In this document: positions 35,710-47,635 of the stretch, piece by piece | Position numbering within the stretch: position 1 is the first letter of the stretch | Layout of the letters: each line of letters begins with the position of its first letter | NCBI GenBank assembly: GCA_964036665.1 | Contig: OZ038533.1 | Coordinates: 6,656,413-6,720,412, forward strand | Source: Gordius sp. MW1 | Lineage: Eukaryota; Nematomorpha; Gordioida; Gordea; Gordiidae | Direction of reading: 5' to 3' | DNA length: 64,000 bases | The notes under the pieces: generated by a model | What the model saw: the letters and a program-made list of their open reading frames with translations, nothing else | Databases searched by the model: none | Told to the model about the DNA's origin: nothing | Position numbers and translations under genes: made by a program

Positions 35710-36256
35710 CTAAAACATTTGTCAGGTGATGAATAAAAGTTATTAAAATAACGAGATTTGGCAGATAGTATAGAAAGGATAAAAAATTTAACTATCGTTT
35801 AACATTCACTGTAAATTAAATTTGTAGACGTCTTCTATGTTGGATCAAATAGATAGCTTTCTTGGCAAAATATGATGTAAAATAAAATGTTGTTAACTAA
35901 GCCAAACGCGTCGTAGTTGTAAATAAATATTGCGTGGTATAAATTTTGAATGTTAATTAAATTGGCATTTAACTAAAGTTGTGTTCAAATCGAAACCCTT
36001 TGATTAAAATATATTCTCCCAATCTGTTATAAATAAAGCCAGTTAACAAATTTTTAACAAAATTATGATATATTTTGACTTGCTTAAAACCATCAGCATA
36101 CATTTGGCCATCACTGTGGTGCTGGTGAAGACTTAGGAAACGGTAATTTAAAAATATTAAAAATTATATTAAAAAAAATAAAAAGTTTAATTTAGGTTGG
36201 AGGGAAACCTGCCTCACCTGACTTAGTTTGTTAGACAAGCTGACAGCCTTATTTAT

Positions 36257-36340
36257 GGTGGTCCGTCAACTTGCCGAAAACCATCTCGCCGAATTTAATG
36301 TCTTCGGCGAGATGGTTTTCGGCGAGTTGATAGGGCACCC
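36257..36340. mobile_element. 84 bp palindromic MITE with 8 bp target duplication
   Basis: Nearly perfect fold-back: GGTGGTCCGTCAACTTGCCG at left and CGGCGAGTTGATAGGGCACCC at right, with AACCATCTCGCCGAA / TTCGGCGAGATGGTT inside. Identical TTATTTAT lies on both sides (36249-36256 and 36341-36348). A longer relative sits at 54736-54927. Confidence 0.85.
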
Positions 36341-38189
36341 TTATTTATGCATTCATTGACTTGTAAAGTCATAAATATATGATAACGACCACATTTTCAA
36401 AAATGCTAATTCGTTAAGGTCAAAAAGATCCAAAATATAAAAAGGGAGACGTACAAACAGTTAACAGAGCATCAATCATATTTTTTGTGGCCAAATGTGT
36501 AAAAATGTGAATTAAATTCATAAAATGATTCGTACATTTTGTTATAAAACACCTAGAAGGGTATAAAAAAGTGGTTTTTTAGCTTTGGTTAAGGTAATAC
36601 AACAAAACTAATTAAAAATTTTGATAAATATTGGCAAAATTAGATATAAGGTATTATTTCTGCTAAGCTAAAAAGAATTAATAATTATCCCTTTAATTAG
36701 TCTATCAAATCTATACTCAAAATATGATATTTATCAGAATTATTGACCAATTTTTAATTTCAAATTTAAATACCAAAGATTGTAGTGTTTAAACAATAAA
36801 CATTAAAATGCATTAGTTTTATAAAATAGTGCCATATATTGTTAATATAACTTACTAAACCAAAATTGTGTTGCAAAGGAATTCATTATAAACCATAAAA
36901 GTAAGTGGAAATGTATTAAAGTAATAAGTGTTTAATATATATATGTGCAAAAAAATATTTCAATAACAAAAAATAATTAAGATGTGAAAATTTGGCAGGG
37001 TTGAAATAGGAGAAGGGCTATCACATTTTTGGCAAACAAAATCATATATGTATTTCTTGGTATTGTGTAAATGAAGTGGAGTCAGGCCATATCAGCAAAG
37101 TGCATGAATAATTGTTATCTCATCATTGTCATTAAGTGTAAGTAGTTTATAAAAGAGCAAGAAATGAATAATAGCAGAGAGGGGGGAGAGGGGTTTAAAA
37201 TAAAGGCTTAACTTAATAATGGATTATAAATTTCTAAAAAATGTATGGGAAATTTTTAGTAGCATCCATAAAATATAAATTTAGAATTGTTCATATTAAA
37301 ATTTTATGTGACATTTATTGAGTTGACAGAGACACGTGAAATGATTTGTAATAAAATTACAATTTTACCTATTGTAATACACAATATAAAAAAATGAATT
37401 GAATATGAGAAGTGCAAAATAATGATTTTTGAGTGTTTAATCATAGCTTTTATAATTTTTTTGGTCTTTATATGGGGAAGGGAAATGCAGACTTTATTTA
37501 GGTTTGGCTACGCATGTGAAAATTTAATTAAATAGACAAATATCAGCAAATAGGATTAACATTGTTCAAAATAATAATATAGTGTAAAGCAATATATAAT
37601 AAGCATATTTTTAATAATATTTATGTATAATTCAGTTACTTTCAAAACTATTTAACAATCTGGCAATAAATTATAAGATTTGAATTAAATTTCTATTAAT
37701 TATATCAATACTGAATTCTATCTCTTACCACGAATTTCACATTTTTTGTTAACAGCTGTATTTAAAGATTCTATTTCATTGCCAATACGTAGCCTTTAAA
37801 TACGGTTTGACGTACTAATTATACACAAACATTTGGCGTTGCTTGGCTTGGCGTACATAAATAGTCTATTGTTGTTGAACAACTTATTGGGAGGGGGTAT
37901 TGTTTATTAAAGGCATAATATAAAGTGAGGGAGAAAAAAAGAGTTAGTAACTGTTTAAGAAGTGTAAAACACTTTATATAATCGCGAGCTAATCAATTGA
38001 AGTTTCGATGTACACTTAATGTAATATGCCGCAAGCAATCAATTAAGCAGTAGTGGTTACTGCAAACTCATATATTTTCCTGTGTGGTAAAATAAACTAT
38101 AATTAAGGGCACCAATGCTGATGTTAATAAACGCATGTATCAGTAAATCCAATCTCATACTTTTTTAAGATGCTTTTTAAATGTTTTAG

Positions 38190-38840
38190 CAGGCGCGTAG
38201 CCAGGATTTTCTCAAGGAGGAGGAAAAATTCAAAAAAATTTGACACTTTTATTTATAATGTAACAAAAATAAGCATTGCGTACAATATATGCGAAACTTC
38301 AAGGCGCTATATAACCAGTTTTAGAAAAATCACTTCTCTTCATTAATCAGAGCATTTACTATCTTATTTATACCTTAAAGGACATGGACCTTATGCAAGT
38401 TATTCAACTGGCAGAAAATATTATCATTTAGGTAAAACTAAATAATGGCGAAAACCAAAGCAAAATTATATGAGTTTGATCTGATAAAATTCTCAAGTTG
38501 CTAATAAGCAAAATCATACATTCACTAAATCTGTTTACTTGTCATTTTTTAGTACAGCTAAATGAACGGTATTTAAATAAAAAAAACAAGTTTTTCATAA
38601 TAATTTGCAATTAATGGTGGAAAATTATAATGGTGGGGTGCAAGCTTTTAGTCGAAAATTAAATTCAAAAAATTGAATGTATATATTATGTTTCCAGGCT
38701 TTTATAAGTGTCTCAAAATCTTTTATGCAACTAAACTATAAAATTTTAACCTATTTAATCTAATTATTAATCAAAAAAATTTTCAAATTTTAGTCGAGGG
38801 TAGAAAGGTCCCTTTCCGCCCCCTTGGCTACGCGTAGGGC
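38190..38840. repeat. 650 bp repeat, copy 2
   Basis: Homologous along its whole length to 32396-33047, in the same orientation, starting AGGCGCGTAGCCAGGATTTT and ending CCTTGGCTACGCGTAGGGCC. This copy keeps the terminal CGTAGCC motif better than copy 1. Confidence 0.75.
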
Positions 38841-39944
38841 CCCTACAAATTTGATTTTTGCATGATGGCTGCCTTAAAGGCTTATATAATTTATGACAAG
38901 ATAAGAATGCTAATTTATATAACAAGACAAACCTTAATATGGCCTTAGCTAGAGAAGATTAATGGGGCAATTTTCATTTAATCAATTAAAATTACTTTCT
39001 CTTCCCCCTTTAAATAATATGCGGCACAACTCCCCCAATTTCGTTCATGATAGTAGCTTATTTAAAATATCAAACATACCAAAGAATAGATTTAACTTGC
39101 AGATTGCGCTTCCTATACTATGTGCTTGAAAAAATTTTACGGTAATCATTGTAAGAAATATTATTAAAATAAGCAAGTGGTGCAACTAATCTTTATATAG
39201 CCAATAATCTAACAGTTAATTAAAATTTCTGCATCATTAAAAAAAATATGATAGAATTTAAGTTGTGTTTGTTTTTGTTACCAAAACTTTGAGTTGTGAA
39301 GTTTCTTCACAAAATATTTAAACAAAATTTGTGTATAGAATTAATTTTATGGTGCCTAGATTGCTCTAAAGCTTTGAAACATGTCGAACTTGAACAGTGA
39401 CATAATATGTACAAAAGGATATGAACTATACAATCATTATAATAATTTATAAATACTAACTATCAGAAAATATATTTAATATAGCTTTTTAGTAAAAGAA
39501 AATTTGAATTGGGATTCACACCCTTTTTTATAAACTAATATGGTGACATGATGCATGCCATTCATTTCCTCCCTTTCATGCCACGTTTACACACTATCTT
39601 CTCTATTTCCACTCTTCAACCACACTAAAGATGAGAAAGTAATAGATATTACTGAACACTCACAGCTCTACAAATGTCTGCACTGCTTAACAAGGTTGCA
39701 ACAATGAAGTGCAAACCAAATGCGGAGTATAGTTAGGAAAAATCGTAAAATTTGTTTTTGTATATGTCGTATTTGTGAATACGCGAAACAAAAAAAGGTT
39801 AATTTTGTATAACTTTTATTAGTATAACATTTTCTACATATTATATTAATGCTATAATTAGATGTTTTAATATTGTAAGCCACAGGCGAGTTGTAAAAAC
39901 CATATATTTTTACTTTTATTCTCTTATGCAAATTTATTTATGCC

Positions 39945-41597
39945 TTGTAGAGAATTAAATTTCTACTTTATTATTATTTATTATAACGCAAAAGAAAAGT
40001 GATTCAAGTATAATAGCTTAGTACGCTATTACTTTTTGTACGCCGAGTTTTATTGTATAAAGGAACAAAAATTTATAGGAATTAAATATACAACTGCGTA
40101 TTGCGTTTATATATCAAACAATTAGATAATCATCGATAATCTTCTGGGAAGATCTAAATTAGTCGATGCGCTTCCATGAAGGATGATTATTGTTCTGGGA
40201 AGATCTAAATTAATAGATGCGCTTCCATGAAGGATGATTATTATTCTGGGAAGATCTAAATTAATCGATGCGCTTCCATGAAGGACGGATTCGATTCTAC
40301 GAAAATAAATCAATATCGTGCAATTGATTGATTGACTCATCGGAACTTGGTTGGGAACTTATTTCTCGGAAATTGACATCCACTAAACATGTGAATAAAT
40401 TTAGTAAAAACATCGTGTTTATATACACATGTAGCGAGTTGAGTGGTGAAATAATGAGGTTAAGATATATGAATAGTGAAGTTTGTGAATGCTCGAATAA
40501 TAAAGGTTAAGTTGTAAGAATAGGTAACCAATGATCGAGTTTATATATTCAAATAATAAAGGTTTTAATACTTGAAAGAGAAAGGTTGCGTTTTTGCATA
40601 GGTAACCATAGAAATCCCCTCCTATTTGCAAGGAGTGCTAAAAATGAAAGTTAAAATACTTAGTTGGCCAATGTTTTAGTGTTTGCTGGTGTGGTGACCG
40701 AGGTGTGAGTGATGATTTGGAGTTGATGTGTTATCCAATATAATAGTAGATTTGTCGGAGCAGACATATCTAATTTGGAAACGCATTCTTCCCTCAGTTC
40801 AATCGGTCAGTATTGGTTAGAACTTTGGTAGTAAGCGTCTTTGCTTTGTCGAAAGCCGTACTTGCTCGTTGCAAGAGGTCATGTGATGTTGATTAATTTG
40901 AGATATGTTTTGAAATTGGGCCATTGGCAGGGCAGTGGAACATTTTTACGTTCGGTAGTTGATGTTGTTGCTTGTGTAGAGGTGTAATATGGTAACATGG
41001 TTTTCTTCGTATTAACAATCAGATAAGTAGGTAGTTTGTATCTTTCACAGCAGCCACATTTTTTGAATTTAGCATTAAGGTCGAAATTGTTTTTTGCAGC
41101 TTGATTGTATGCCTGATTGAAAGATAATGCCCTATATCTGAATTGTTTTATTTTAACTCAGAAAAACCAAACGCCATTACTCAAGGGACTGTTATGGGGA
41201 AGAAAAAATTATGTATTTCCCGAAGTCGGGGTCATGTGGACCTGGGTTTAAGGGGGAGGGAGGAAAAAAATTCGGCTCCCCTGAAAATGCGGGGTCACCA
41301 ATTTGTAGAGAATTAAATTTCTACTTTTTTATTAATTATTATACCCCAAAAGAAAAGTGATTCAAGTGAATAAAATTTAGTAAAAACATCGTGTTTATAT
41401 ACACATGCAGGGAGTTGAGTGGTGAAATAATGAGGTTAACATATATGAATAGTGAGGTTTGTGAATGCTCGAAAATAAAGGTTAAGTTGTATGAATAGGT
41501 AACCAATGATCAAGTTTATATATTCAAATAATAAAGGTTAGTTAATACTTGAAAGAGAAAGGTTGCGTTTTTGCATACGTAACCATAGCCTACACAA
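39945..41597. mobile_element. LTR-like direct-repeat pair (possible non-autonomous LTR element)
   Basis: A block starting TTGTAGAGAATTAAATTTCTAC (39946) and running to GCATAGGTAACCATAG (about 40610) is repeated from 41308 to about 41589. The left copy has extra sequence, including a 51 bp tandem repeat. About 0.7 kb lies between them. Just before the right copy is a purine-rich GGGGGAGGGAGG tract that could be a polypurine tract. No gag-pol coding is present. A plain segmental duplication is the alternative. Confidence 0.45.
40141..40292. repeat. 51 bp tandem repeat, three units
   Basis: CTGGGAAGATCTAAATTA recurs at 40144, 40195 and 40246, an exact 51 bp period, each followed by GATGCGCTTCCATGAAGGA. 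Few substitutions between units suggest a recent expansion. The minus-strand open frame across it is an artefact. Confidence 0.85.
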
Positions 41598-42206
41598 TCT
41601 CCCTTCCCTGGCCTACTATTTAATATGTGGTATACTGTGGTATACCTCCTTTCCCTACATTTAATTTCCCTTACGTGTGTGTTACCTTTCCTCCCCCCCC
41701 CCCCATGCGCTTGTATGTGTTGTTTATTCTTTCCCCCATATATTATTATTTATCAACACCTATCATTGAATTTTGTATGCGCCTACACAACGCGTACTGC
41801 ATCGATAATGTTACATATATTTTTTTTCTTAATTCTTTTATGATAGTTAACTAAATAACAAAGATGTAAAGAAAGAAATAAAGAATTTTGATGGGTTCGC
41901 GGTTGAGACTTTACCTTTTCCCCCTGCCGGCCCAATATATCCCCTTATTCCCTAAATTCTTAAATCGTGTTTCTGCGGACCTTTTTAACCCCGCCGGAAC
42001 ATAATAGTATATAAATATTTTACGATTAATATTTGGTCATTATAATTTTGGCATATTAAAAAAATACAAAAACAAGAGAATATATAGCTGTAAATATGTT
42101 TACCAGCTGATTTTAGAAGGTTAACTTAAGAAAAGTTCTAAGTGCGTGGCTTAAAAGATATCAATTTTCGTAGTCGAGATTGCTCTTAAGATTGTTAATT
42201 CCTGTC
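41598..42206. other. No gene seen
   Basis: C-rich patch near 41691-41704, then AT-rich DNA. The overlapping plus-strand open frames at 41625-41854 are low-complexity Pro/Phe/Leu strings with no splice or motif support. Confidence 0.45.
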
Positions 42207-42220
42207 GTATACCGATGAAT

Positions 42221-44992
42221 CTTCTTCTTCTTCTTTCTATGGCTGTTTGTCACCTAGGCTGGTGGTCAGCCCTTTCAGCATTCGTTTCCATTTGTCACTA
42301 TATTTACATAGACCTTTCCTTATCTTGTGGACTTTCATATCGTGCCGTATTTTATGGATCCAGGTAAGCTTGGGTCTGCCTCTCCTTCGTTTTCATGGCA
42401 ATTTATTACCTCGATTTTCTTTCCGACCAGCTATCGTCCCTTCTTTTGACATGGCCATACCATCTTAGTCTATTTGTTAGAAGCTTTGTCGTAATAGATG
42501 TAGTACCCAAAATTCTTCCTATTTCTTGATTTTTCTTTCCTTTTTGCTTACTCCTAACACCCATCTTAGCATTCTCATCTCCATGGCCGCAAGGAGCTGC
42601 TCTTCCCTTTTACGTATATCCCATGATTCCGAGCTATATAAGACTGTTGGCTGTATAATGGATTTATACAGTGCACCTTTTAGTCTTCTTGGAATGTTTT
42701 TGTCACACAGAACGCCTGTCAAGTCCCTCCATTTGAGCCAACCGGAATTTATCCTTGCTTGGACTCTTTATCCATTCCACCATCTGATTGAAGTGTTGAT
42801 CCTAAATATTTGAAGGAATCCACGCTTGTAAGTTGCGAATCGCCTAAAGTAAGGGAAGCTCTTAGCTTCATCTGATTTAAACTTTGTCTTCATGTATTCT
42901 GTTTTCTTTCGATTTACTCTGAGACCACTTTCTTCTATTGCATTTACCCATCTATTTACAGTATTTGCCAATTCTTGTTCACTTTTGGCACAGAGGATTA
43001 TGTTGTCTGCAAAGATCATTGCCCAAGGAACTTTGTCGCCTAAATCCTTGGTAATAATATCCATTATCATTATGAATAGGAAGGGACTAAGAGCTGAACC
43101 TTGATGGACTCCGGTGTTAATGGCAAAGCCCTTTGTAGTCCCTACGGTTGTTCTAACGTACGTTCTATTTTCCTTTTACATATCTTTTATTCTGACGTAT
43201 AATTCTGGCACATTGTTTTCTTTAAGACATTTCCACACTAAAACGAGGAACTTTATCGAACGCTTTTTCTAGATCGATGAAACACATGTGCCCATCCTCC
43301 TCTCTTTCTCTAAACCGTTCCATTAATCTTCTAGCACTGTTTAAGGCGTCTGCTGTAGACCTCTCCGGCACAAATCCGAATTGGTTATCTCGAATTTGAA
43401 CCAAACTCCGAAGCCGTTTTTCGATCATTTTTTCCCACACCTTGAAAGTGTGACTCATAAGCTTTATCCCTCTGTAATTGTTACAATTTTGAATGTCTCC
43501 TTTCATCTTGTATATCGGAATCATGTAGCTATCCCTCACTCGTTAGGCATTTTACCCGTTTTCAAGATATTGTTGAAAGGTTGGCGAGAAATTGTGCACC
43601 CGTATTGCCTAACGCTTTAAAGCTCTCTATTGGTATAGTGTCTGGTCCAAGAGCTTTTCCTGACTTTAGTTTAACCATAGAAAATTTGACTTCCGTTTCC
43701 GTGATACAGTCCACTGAGTTTTATTCTACTATTGTATTTTCCTGGTTAATGTCCTCGACTACAGGCTTGTTTTCAATTGGTAAATCCCTATGATAGTCGT
43801 ACCATCTTTGTAGTATATGGCTGTCGTGTGTTAGTATTTCTCCCTTTTGACCCTTGATTAGCCGGCATTTTAGGTGATCTTTGCAATTTCGGGCCCTTGA
43901 CTTTGAGATTTTGTATATCAATTCTCCTTCCTTTCAGTTTAGTTTTACATTTATATCGTCGTATACCTTGTTTTTTGCTTTTGCTACGAACTTTTTAGCC
44001 GATCTTTTAGCTACTTGGTAAGCTTGCTTATCATTACTATCCTTGCTTCTATACCAATCTTTGTACAATCTCTTCTTTTCCTTGACACATTTTTGCACTT
44101 CTTCATTCCACCACCACGTCTCCTTGAGAATTCTTTTAATGGGCTTGCTTTCACCTAATATTTGTCGTCCCACTTTTCGCATTGTGACGGCTATACCATT
44201 CCATTGATCTTTTCATGAAGTATTTTCTTTAAATTCCGCATGTATAATTACTTGTTCCTGAAAATGTTGAATATTATCCTTTAGTTTCCTCCATTGTATA
44301 GTAGCCGCCACTCTTTGTACCTTTTGCCCTTTAAGGCCCTTTAATATAAAGTCCATCACCAACAGCTTGTGTTGGCAGGCCAATATTTCACTCGGTTTTA
44401 CCTTAACATTTCGAACATACTTTAAGTGCGCTCTGTTGACTAGAAAGAAATCTATCTGAATGGTACGGCTACCGCTTTTGTACGTTATAAGATGTTCCTG
44501 TCTCTTTTTGAAGAAGGTATTTCCTATTGCTAGGTCAAAAGCTTGAGCAATTTCTAGAATTTCGGTACCTCCTTTATTTCTTAGGCCGTAACCCCGACCA
44601 TCGTGATTTTTAAATCCTCCCCTTAATTTGCCCACGTGTCCTTTGAGATCCCCGATAATTATCAGTCCCTTTTTACCGAATTGGGATAGAATCTCTTCAA
44701 GCTCCCTCCAAAAACTATCTTTTTCCGCCTCTGAGCATCCACTTTGACGGGCGTATGCTGATATAACGTTTATAGTAGTAGATTTATAACAAGCTATATC
44801 GCCATAATTTGTCATACTCCCTCAAAAAGCCCAGAAATTTTAGTCTGACCCTTCACCAAGAACCTTGCCAATAGGGTGACCCCACCAGTAGCAAACACAC
44901 AAATTATATTTGGCTACCAAAGATATAGCTTCTTGGATCACGAGAGTACACAAGCTCAACCACCACTACAAGGTATTTCTGGCTCGGTTGAG
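42221..44992 (-). mobile_element. RTE-type LINE, 5'-truncated, with perfect target duplication
   Basis: Inserted between identical 14 bp copies of GTATACCGATGAAT (42207-42220 and 44993-45006). The 3' end (minus strand) is a short GAA repeat seen as CTTCTTCTTCTTC at 42221, a tail type used by RTE elements. Coding fragments run from 44815 down to 42519. The first half of the endonuclease is missing at the 5' end. Confidence 0.88.
42519..44815 (-). pseudogene. LINE endonuclease-reverse transcriptase remnant
   Basis: Fragments in several frames. 44213-44815 is the second half of an APE-type endonuclease (INVISAYARQSG, IIGDLKGHVG). 43721-44182 is the linker. 43222-43539 is the RT start (YKMKGDIQNCNNYRGIKLM, QFGFVPERSTADA, FIDLEKAFDKVPR). 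42768-43070 holds the catalytic box as FADN in place of F/YADD. 42519-42722 is the thumb region (YSSESWDIRKREEQLL). The wording of the NYRGIKL and FDKVPR blocks fits the RTE clade. Frameshifts, stops and the lost second catalytic Asp mean it is inactive. Confidence 0.85.
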
Positions 44993-45006
44993 GTATACCG
45001 ATGAAT

Positions 45007-45704
45007 ATAAAGATATTAAAAAAAAAATGAAGAGTTTGATAAATTAGCCCAAAAATCCACTTCGCTTTTTTTTCGCTTCGCGCGTCTTTGCGAACGCCCC
45101 CTTATCCGTTTCTACCCGCCCCCCACTACGCATTAATTTTAATACCGAGTAGCTTTAATTTTATTACCTAGGCGCTAGCGGTCAATATCCCACTTACACC
45201 TTTTGATGTTACCAGTGAATTCATTAAACTCCCCCATCCTTTACTAACAAGTCGCATCCTGGAAATAATAAAATGAGGTTGAACATCTGACCTCAAGAAA
45301 TACGCAGAAAGCACTACACAAAAAATACTCCCCCCTTTTCGCAATTACCTAAATTTACATTATTTTCGATTTTTATAGAACTCTTTCGTTGATATATACT
45401 TATTTAGTTATAATCTAAATATTGTAAAAATCTAATATAATCCTGGATTATGGATTTATGCCGGCTTATGATCTACTATATTTTCATAGTCATGTACACA
45501 ACACTTTTATTGAGTAGTTTATTTGATAACAATAAACCTTCTATATACAAAACCGGGTATATAGCACTATCCATTATAGGATATAAGAATTTAAATAAAT
45601 AAATGTTCCATATGCATCTATACACATTACGTTCGAATTATAAATTCTTTTTTCTGTGTTAAATGGTATAAACTGTTCTAAAATTTTATTTATATTGTCT
45701 TTTT
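45007..45704. other. Short intergenic region
   Basis: AT-rich DNA between the LINE and the coiled-coil gene. It may contain that gene's promoter or an upstream exon, but none could be identified. Confidence 0.4.
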
Positions 45705-46649
45705 ATGCAACTATTTGCCAAAAAGAAGACAGGTAAATTTTTATCATTATGTTCAATACATAAATATTATACAGGATCAGACAGAGGATGTGGCACAGTT
45801 GAAGCCTGTCATTCGTTAAGCGCATGGGAGCGCGATATAGAACTTAAACTTGAAGATGTCGCTATAGATTCATCTGAAGAGCTTGAACAGGAGAGATCGG
45901 CTGGAGATTCTTCTGATAACAAAATCATGAGCCAACTCGTGGAAGAAACAAAAACACTTAACCTTTTGCAGTTGGAAAATGACGAACTAAAGGGTTCCCT
46001 CTTAAACTTGGAAACTGAAATGCGAGAAGCCCAAAAACGTATAGTGGAAATCATAAGGCAAAGGGAAGGCATGAGAAAAGTTTTGGTGGAAAAGAAGCTT
46101 CAACTCCGGCAATTGAGTGAATCCATAGAGGACGCGGTCTCCCAAAGAGAGTTACATAGCAAAGAAAATAGGGCATTGTGGGTGGAATGGGGAACTTCCG
46201 AACAAAGCTTACTTTATTATAGAGAAAGGATAGCGGATAGGCAACTAGCGGCGCGATTGTTAGAAAAGGAGAAGGATAGACTTAATTGGGAAATAGCGGC
46301 ACTACAGGCTAAACAACATTCAACTAGAAACTCCCCAGATCCCTCACCTCATGCAACGACTTCCACCCTCCATCAATCTAATCTTTCGGTGAGTCCGCTA
46401 AATTCGTGCGGTAGTAATAATTTGCAAAGTACGTTTAACCGAGCTTCAAACGAGCTGAATTCACAAAGGGCCAAAGGTTACGTTAAGGAAGGGGTTAAAA
46501 TGAATAAAATTCCTAATATGCCAAAAATAAGCAAGTTAATTAGGAGATTCTCTATGAGTAAAAAACATGAATCGAAAGAGAAAGAAAAGGAAAAAAAGGT
46601 TGGATTGTGGGGGAAAACAGGCCGATATAAACTCAATCGCAGCTCTTAA
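45705..46649 (+). CDS. Unrecognised coiled-coil protein with basic C terminus
   Basis: Open from ATG 45705 to TAA 46649. A good donor (ACAG|GTAAAT at 45733) and acceptor (ATACAG at 45774) define a 42 nt in-frame intron, so exons 45705-45732 and 45775-46649 give 300 residues; read through, the frame gives 314. Residues about 15-45 are acidic. About 55-205 is a strong Glu/Lys/Leu heptad coiled coil (ENDELKGSLLNLETEMREAQ and KEKDRLNWEIAALQAKQ). Then comes a Ser/Asn/Pro-rich linker, and a Lys/Arg-rich tail with RRFSMSKK (PKA-like site) and an EKEKEKK run. Likely cytoskeletal or scaffolding, but no family is recognised. Upstream exons are possible. Same strand as the chitinase, 1 kb upstream of it. 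Confidence 0.7.
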   Translation: MQLFAKKKTGKFLSLCSIHKYYTGSDRGCGTVEACHSLSAWERDIELKLEDVAIDSSEELEQERSAGDSSDNKIMSQLVEETKTLNLLQLENDELKGSLLNLETEMREAQKRIVEIIRQREGMRKVLVEKKLQLRQLSESIEDAVSQRELHSKENRALWVEWGTSEQSLLYYRERIADRQLAARLLEKEKDRLNWEIAALQAKQHSTRNSPDPSPHATTSTLHQSNLSVSPLNSCGSNNLQSTFNRASNELNSQRAKGYVKEGVKMNKIPNMPKISKLIRRFSMSKKHESKEKEKEKKVGLWGKTGRYKLNRSS

Positions 46650-47635
46650 AAAAGATATTACAAGCATATTACATAGAAATCAGCTCAAGCTGATTAGAAA
46701 AAAGTCCAACATTTTCATAAATTGATGATTTTATTGAGTGTAATGTTTATATATTTGTAATTATGTAAATCAATGTCGGCTAGAACTAATTTTCATTTAA
46801 AAACAACAAGTGTGTAATAGCTGTCTACAATAAAAATAACACAAGTGAACAAATAATGCTCTTGTGAAATCAACTGGAGCAATTAAAATTATGAGTTTTT
46901 TGGGGGTAAACTCCCACATTAAAATTTATCAACAGCTTACATAAAATGTAATAAAGCTAATTTAAAATAATTTAATAGCTCACCACATTTGTTTAACTGT
47001 ACTGATGTTGGGGGGGGGGCGGCAATTTTCTCAGGAAGACAAATTTATGTTTTTTGTTTTATAATTAATATGTTTATTATGTTCACTTTATTTAAAGGAC
47101 TAATTTGATTATCAACACTCTAAATTAATCGATGTATGAGAATATAAAAGGAGATGGCATTTGGCCCTCGAAGATTAAAAAAAAGTTTTATATATTATTT
47201 TATACTTGTTTTGCACATTTTACTTTTATATAAATTTTAGCTAATAAATATATTTAAATTAAAAAAATATAAGTTTAAATATAAAAACTTAAACCACACA
47301 ACCGCTCGTAAATTAGTTTTTCGCTTTTAATCTGATTGAAAATTTTAAGAATAAGATTAGGTACCTTAAACCAAAAAGAATAAGATTAGGTACCTTAAAC
47401 AAAAAAGATTGTTAAGGCTTGAACGTTTTGCATGAAGGCAGCTTAGTCTGAAGTTGATATATTTTACTATTTTTAAGTAGAAGTTGGATAGAATTTGAAT
47501 CTTAAAAAACGAAGGACATCAAAATTTGTTTTCACTTGACATAGTCTTTTAAATAAGTTTGAAGTTTTTAAGAGTCATTTCATAATTTTTATTTAGCCCT
47601 TCAACTTTGCACATTAAATTTATTTTCTAATTAAA
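46650..47635. other. Intergenic; small tandem duplication
   Basis: Contains a two-copy 34 bp direct repeat (AAGAATAAGATTAGGTACCTTAAAC) at about 47348-47404, a G-run near 47011, and presumably the chitinase promoter. Several AATAAA motifs near 46830-46850 could polyadenylate the coiled-coil transcript. Confidence 0.45.

Larger units (their letters stand above)
35710..39944. other. Upstream of the known DDHD exons; repeats only
   Basis: The missing 5' exon or exons of the DDHD gene should lie here or farther right on the minus strand, but I could not identify one. A weak candidate is 36209-36238 on the minus strand (frame AVSLSNKLSQ before GTGAGG). The segment also holds an 84 bp palindrome (36257-36340) and the second 650 bp repeat copy (38190-38840). 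The rest is AT-rich and featureless. Confidence 0.4.

Noticed and set aside
41625..41854. Overlapping plus-strand open frames of 72 and 75 codons
   Set aside because: Low-complexity Pro/Phe/Leu strings beside a poly-C run, no splice sites or motif.
42247..43793. Plus-strand open frames in the LINE region
   Set aside because: Shadows of the minus-strand reverse transcriptase; the minus frames carry the family motifs.
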